Source of the DNA: DAOUGC01 sp034429695 | GTDB lineage: Bacteria; Chloroflexota; Anaerolineae; Anaerolineales; Anaerolineaceae | Assembly (NCBI GenBank): GCA_034429695.1 | Contig: DAOUGC010000238.1 | Location: 1 to 41,701 of the forward strand | Reading direction: 5' to 3' | Length of the DNA stretch: 41,701 nucleotides | Notes under the pieces: model-generated | Told to the model about the DNA's origin: nothing | The model's database searches: none | Seen by the model: only the letters and a program-made list of their open reading frames with translations | Part shown: in pieces, positions 39,753 through 41,701 of the stretch | Numbering within the stretch: position 1 is the first letter of the stretch | How the letters are laid out: each line of letters starts with the position of its first letter | Made by a program: the position numbers and the translations under genes

Positions 39753-39758
39753 ATTATA
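39753..39758 (-). promoter_or_regulatory. -10 element for the small membrane protein/lipoprotein pair
   Basis: Perfect TATAAT on the minus strand immediately upstream of tandem ATG codons. No recognisable -35. Confidence 0.4.
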
Positions 39759-39776
39759 CATAATCAAAAGCAGGAT

Positions 39777-39815
39777 ATCTTTAAAAACAAAAACTGGTTC
39801 GCAAGCGAACCAGTT
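39777..39815 (-). terminator. Terminator after the 234-residue membrane protein gene
   Basis: 11-bp perfect stem AACTGGTTCGC / GCGAACCAGTT (39792-39815) with a very tight loop, followed on the minus strand by TTTGTTTTTAAAG. Confidence 0.88.
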
Positions 39816-39841
39816 AAGTATGCCAGGGATGGCAGTCCCTT

Positions 39842-40546
39842 TCAGACTGTTTTGGCCCGTGCTGCCGGCGCCGCCGGGTTTACCAGCGCGATCTCAACAT
39901 GCGTGTTTTCCTCGTCAACCACCACCATCAACGGTGCATCCTGATCGCGGTTGGCTTCGAAGGTCTCCAACATACCGGCGATATCCACCTGACGCGCCTC
40001 CTCGGGCAAATGGTGTCCGAAAGTGCGCAACCCCCACCCTGCCAGACCAATCGGCAGGGGGAACATCAGATTGACGTTATCCTCACCGCCGTCATCATTA
40101 ACCTCATGAACCTTGATAAACAACCAGGGCATGCTGCGCGAGAAAAAGCCCAGGATCATCAATGCCAGACCCAGCAAGAACGGGAACCACGCCAGCCAGA
40201 ACCCCCAACCCAATCCGGCACTTGTCATGCCGTCGTACATCCACCATGCGCCAAGGACGGTCAACAGCACGCCAACACCAAATGGCAACAACCACCAGCG
40301 CTGCCATGCATGCACCCGTTTTTGAAGGTAATCATCCGGGTCAGAAGCTGGCATATCGGAAGAAGCATGCGGTGGATTTTCGGGTGGTACGGTTTCAGAC
40401 GATTGTTCCTGTTCACCACTCGCCAACATTTCTGGTGAACCCTGCATTTCCTCAATTGCTCCCAGCAGGCGGTTGCCATCCTCCGCAGACAGACGTCCAT
40501 CGGCGACTTTTTGCAATATTTCACGGCGCATGTTTTTTATGGACAT
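39842..40546 (-). CDS. Membrane protein with N-terminal short helical (SHOCT/YvlB-like) motif
   Basis: A 234-residue protein. Residues 10-31 form an amphipathic helix-turn-helix motif (ILQKVADGRLSAEDGNRLLG) of the type found at the ends of bacterial envelope-stress proteins such as YvlB/LiaX or SHOCT-domain proteins. A low-complexity acidic/Pro linker follows to about 75, then two membrane helices (about 86-105, LLPFGVGVLLTVLGAWWMYD, and about 111-135, GLGWGFWLAWFPFLLGLALMILGFF) and a soluble C-terminal domain of about 95 residues. The upstream gene on the same strand encodes a protein with the same kind of helical motif at its C-terminus. GGGAG lies 8 nt before the ATG, and a TATAAT occurs at 40564-40569. 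A strong terminator ends the unit. No enzymatic function is recognisable. Confidence 0.75.
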   Translation of the reverse strand: MSIKNMRREILQKVADGRLSAEDGNRLLGAIEEMQGSPEMLASGEQEQSSETVPPENPPHASSDMPASDPDDYLQKRVHAWQRWWLLPFGVGVLLTVLGAWWMYDGMTSAGLGWGFWLAWFPFLLGLALMILGFFSRSMPWLFIKVHEVNDDGGEDNVNLMFPLPIGLAGWGLRTFGHHLPEEARQVDIAGMLETFEANRDQDAPLMVVVDEENTHVEIALVNPAAPAARAKTV

Positions 40547-40589
40547 AAGAATACTCCCACCCCATTATAGTAGATTCAGCCTTGATTGA

Positions 40590-41701
40590 TCACCGATTCT
40601 CGAGTACCTCGAGCAACCGCTCAGCTTCCTCAGGGGTGATTTTCTTTTCCTGTAACATGCGCAGAATGGTCAATCGCTCTTCATCGCTGACGCTGGAGCT
40701 TTCAACGTTATCATTTGCAACTGGCGCAGCGGCAGATGTATTTGCATCCGAAACAGGCTGGACAGGTTCTCCATGCTCTCTCTCAAAGCGAATCCTGACT
40801 TCGCGCTCGATGTTGGCTGCCATTTGTTCGGCGTTGGCCGCCAGTTCTTCCGCACGGCGTACGGCGGCTGAAACATTGATTTCCACCATCCGATTGATAC
40901 CTTCCATTTGCTCGGACAAATGCTCGAAGTTCATCTCAACCTCCCCGCCTGCCAGAGCTTCATCTGTGATCCTTACCCTGCCGCCTGCCCGGATGGCCAG
41001 ACTGTTGTTAGAGTCATTAAAGGTGTTGGAATAATGATGCGACCGGATCTGCAAGTGTTGTCCCGCCAGGTGGATGTCAATTTCGCCACTGCCGCATTGT
41101 GCATCCAGCTTGAAACCGGTTGTCTGGGTGACAACCAGCCCAACATTGCCTCCGGCTTCCAGCATGACATCCTTGCCAAGCATCGGGGTGGTAAGCTGCA
41201 CATTGCCGCCTGCATCCAAACGCGCCTTGTCACCCACCGCTGACGCGGTCATGATTACATCCCCACCGGCGCGGATTTCACCCTGCAGGAGATCAATCTC
41301 AGCATTCAGGTCGCCGCCCAGCTTGCCGCTCTCCATCACAGCATGCACCCGTTGAGCGAGCACTTCGCCGCCCACTTTGGCAAATGAAAGTGCTGAACGA
41401 ATATCGCTCACATTCAGGTTGCCCGCCACTTTGATCACCTTGAGCAGGTTGGCGCCCATCACGTTCAGGTTTCCATCCACCCGCTCAACGCTCAGGTCGC
41501 CAGGCCAGTTTTTGGCGGTAAAATTGCCATTAACCCGTTCAATATGGACAATTGCATCCACGGGTAAATGCAGAAGGGCATCGGTCTCCAGGTACACCTC
41601 CAACCGGTCAGGCGCTGTCTGCTCAAACCGAAAAGTATACGGAGAAGTACCCGCCATCAATTCCTGACGGTCATGCGTGGTGATTTCCAGGTTGCCTTTT
41701 G
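40590..41701 (-). CDS. DUF4097-like beta-repeat (bactofilin/adhesin-like) protein, N-terminus outside the window
   Basis: The frame stays open to the right edge, so the true start lies beyond 41701 and at least 370 residues are seen. Most of the sequence is a repetitive parallel-beta pattern with short turns (VNGNF, VDGNLN, VAGNLN, LGGDLN, AGGDV, AGGNV), each followed by alternating hydrophobic residues, like DUF4097/YvlB-type beta-helix proteins. After about residue 245 from the first internal Met comes a coiled coil (AVRRAEELAANAEQMAANIEREVRIRF), then a low-complexity linker and a C-terminal helical motif (ILRMLQEKKITPEEAERLL) that resembles the N-terminus of the next gene's product. These proteins are usually linked to envelope-stress responses; the role here is inferred only. 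Confidence 0.78.
   Translation of the reverse strand, partial: KGNLEITTHDRQELMAGTSPYTFRFEQTAPDRLEVYLETDALLHLPVDAIVHIERVNGNFTAKNWPGDLSVERVDGNLNVMGANLLKVIKVAGNLNVSDIRSALSFAKVGGEVLAQRVHAVMESGKLGGDLNAEIDLLQGEIRAGGDVIMTASAVGDKARLDAGGNVQLTTPMLGKDVMLEAGGNVGLVVTQTTGFKLDAQCGSGEIDIHLAGQHLQIRSHHYSNTFNDSNNSLAIRAGGRVRITDEALAGGEVEMNFEHLSEQMEGINRMVEINVSAAVRRAEELAANAEQMAANIEREVRIRFEREHGEPVQPVSDANTSAAAPVANDNVESSSVSDEERLTILRMLQEKKITPEEAERLLEVLENR

Noticed and set aside
1..41701. A defence, secretion or secondary-metabolite system
   Set aside because: No nuclease/helicase, toxin-antitoxin, secretion ATPase, PKS/NRPS or RiPP-type genes were recognised on either strand; the window is mainly housekeeping and energy metabolism.

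Overview
The window looks like a core, vertically inherited stretch of a Chloroflexota chromosome, most likely class Anaerolineae. I infer this from moderately high G+C, an LCP protein with a Pro/Thr linker, lipoproteins without any outer-membrane genes, a DHH-CBS-CBS-CCA polymerase fusion, two tandem nuoM genes and the overall character of the proteins. No database search was possible. There is no IS element, prophage, CRISPR array or tRNA gene. Most of the window is housekeeping; what stands out is the architecture of its energy-conversion operons and of its promoters.

Left part (1-10.7 kb). It opens with a 5'-truncated LCP cell-wall ligase and a tyrosine-recombinase-fold protein that has lost its catalytic residues, convergent with tilS. 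Next comes a plus-strand operon of a receiver/CpaE-like pseudo-ATPase, a sirtuin and a GAF histidine kinase. This converges on a minus-strand mutL-degV pair. A moaD-like gene, the RNase P RNA gene rnpB and a YfcE-type phosphodiesterase follow.

Middle part (10.7-25.4 kb). It holds a small dimeric alpha/beta-barrel-like protein and an aldo/keto reductase on the minus strand, then an amidohydrolase, the 900-residue DHH/CBS/tRNA nucleotidyltransferase and a GNAT acetyltransferase on the plus strand. A lipoprotein gene diverges from an EF-G paralogue. LOG-family hydrolase, proS, an AlkD-like helical-repeat protein, rpsO and pnp follow. Several strong hairpin terminators separate these units.

Right part (25.5-41.7 kb), all on the minus strand. 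Read in the direction of transcription it contains a partial beta-repeat protein and a membrane protein that share a short helical motif; a 49-codon membrane protein coupled to a lipoprotein; a complex I membrane-arm operon nuoA-H-J-K-L-M-M-N; an ATP synthase Fo operon (atpI/Z, atpB, atpE and a b-delta fusion) closed by a terminator; and murE. The complex I cluster has no peripheral-arm genes (nuoB, C, D, E, F, G, I) and the ATP synthase cluster has no F1 catalytic genes (alpha, gamma, beta, epsilon). Two proton-translocating membrane sectors therefore sit next to each other without their soluble partners.

A recurring signal is a -10 hexamer placed 4-8 nt upstream of a start codon (tilS, mutL, moaD-like, atpI/Z, the 49-codon gene), which predicts leaderless mRNAs. 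Other genes in the window have ordinary Shine-Dalgarno sites.
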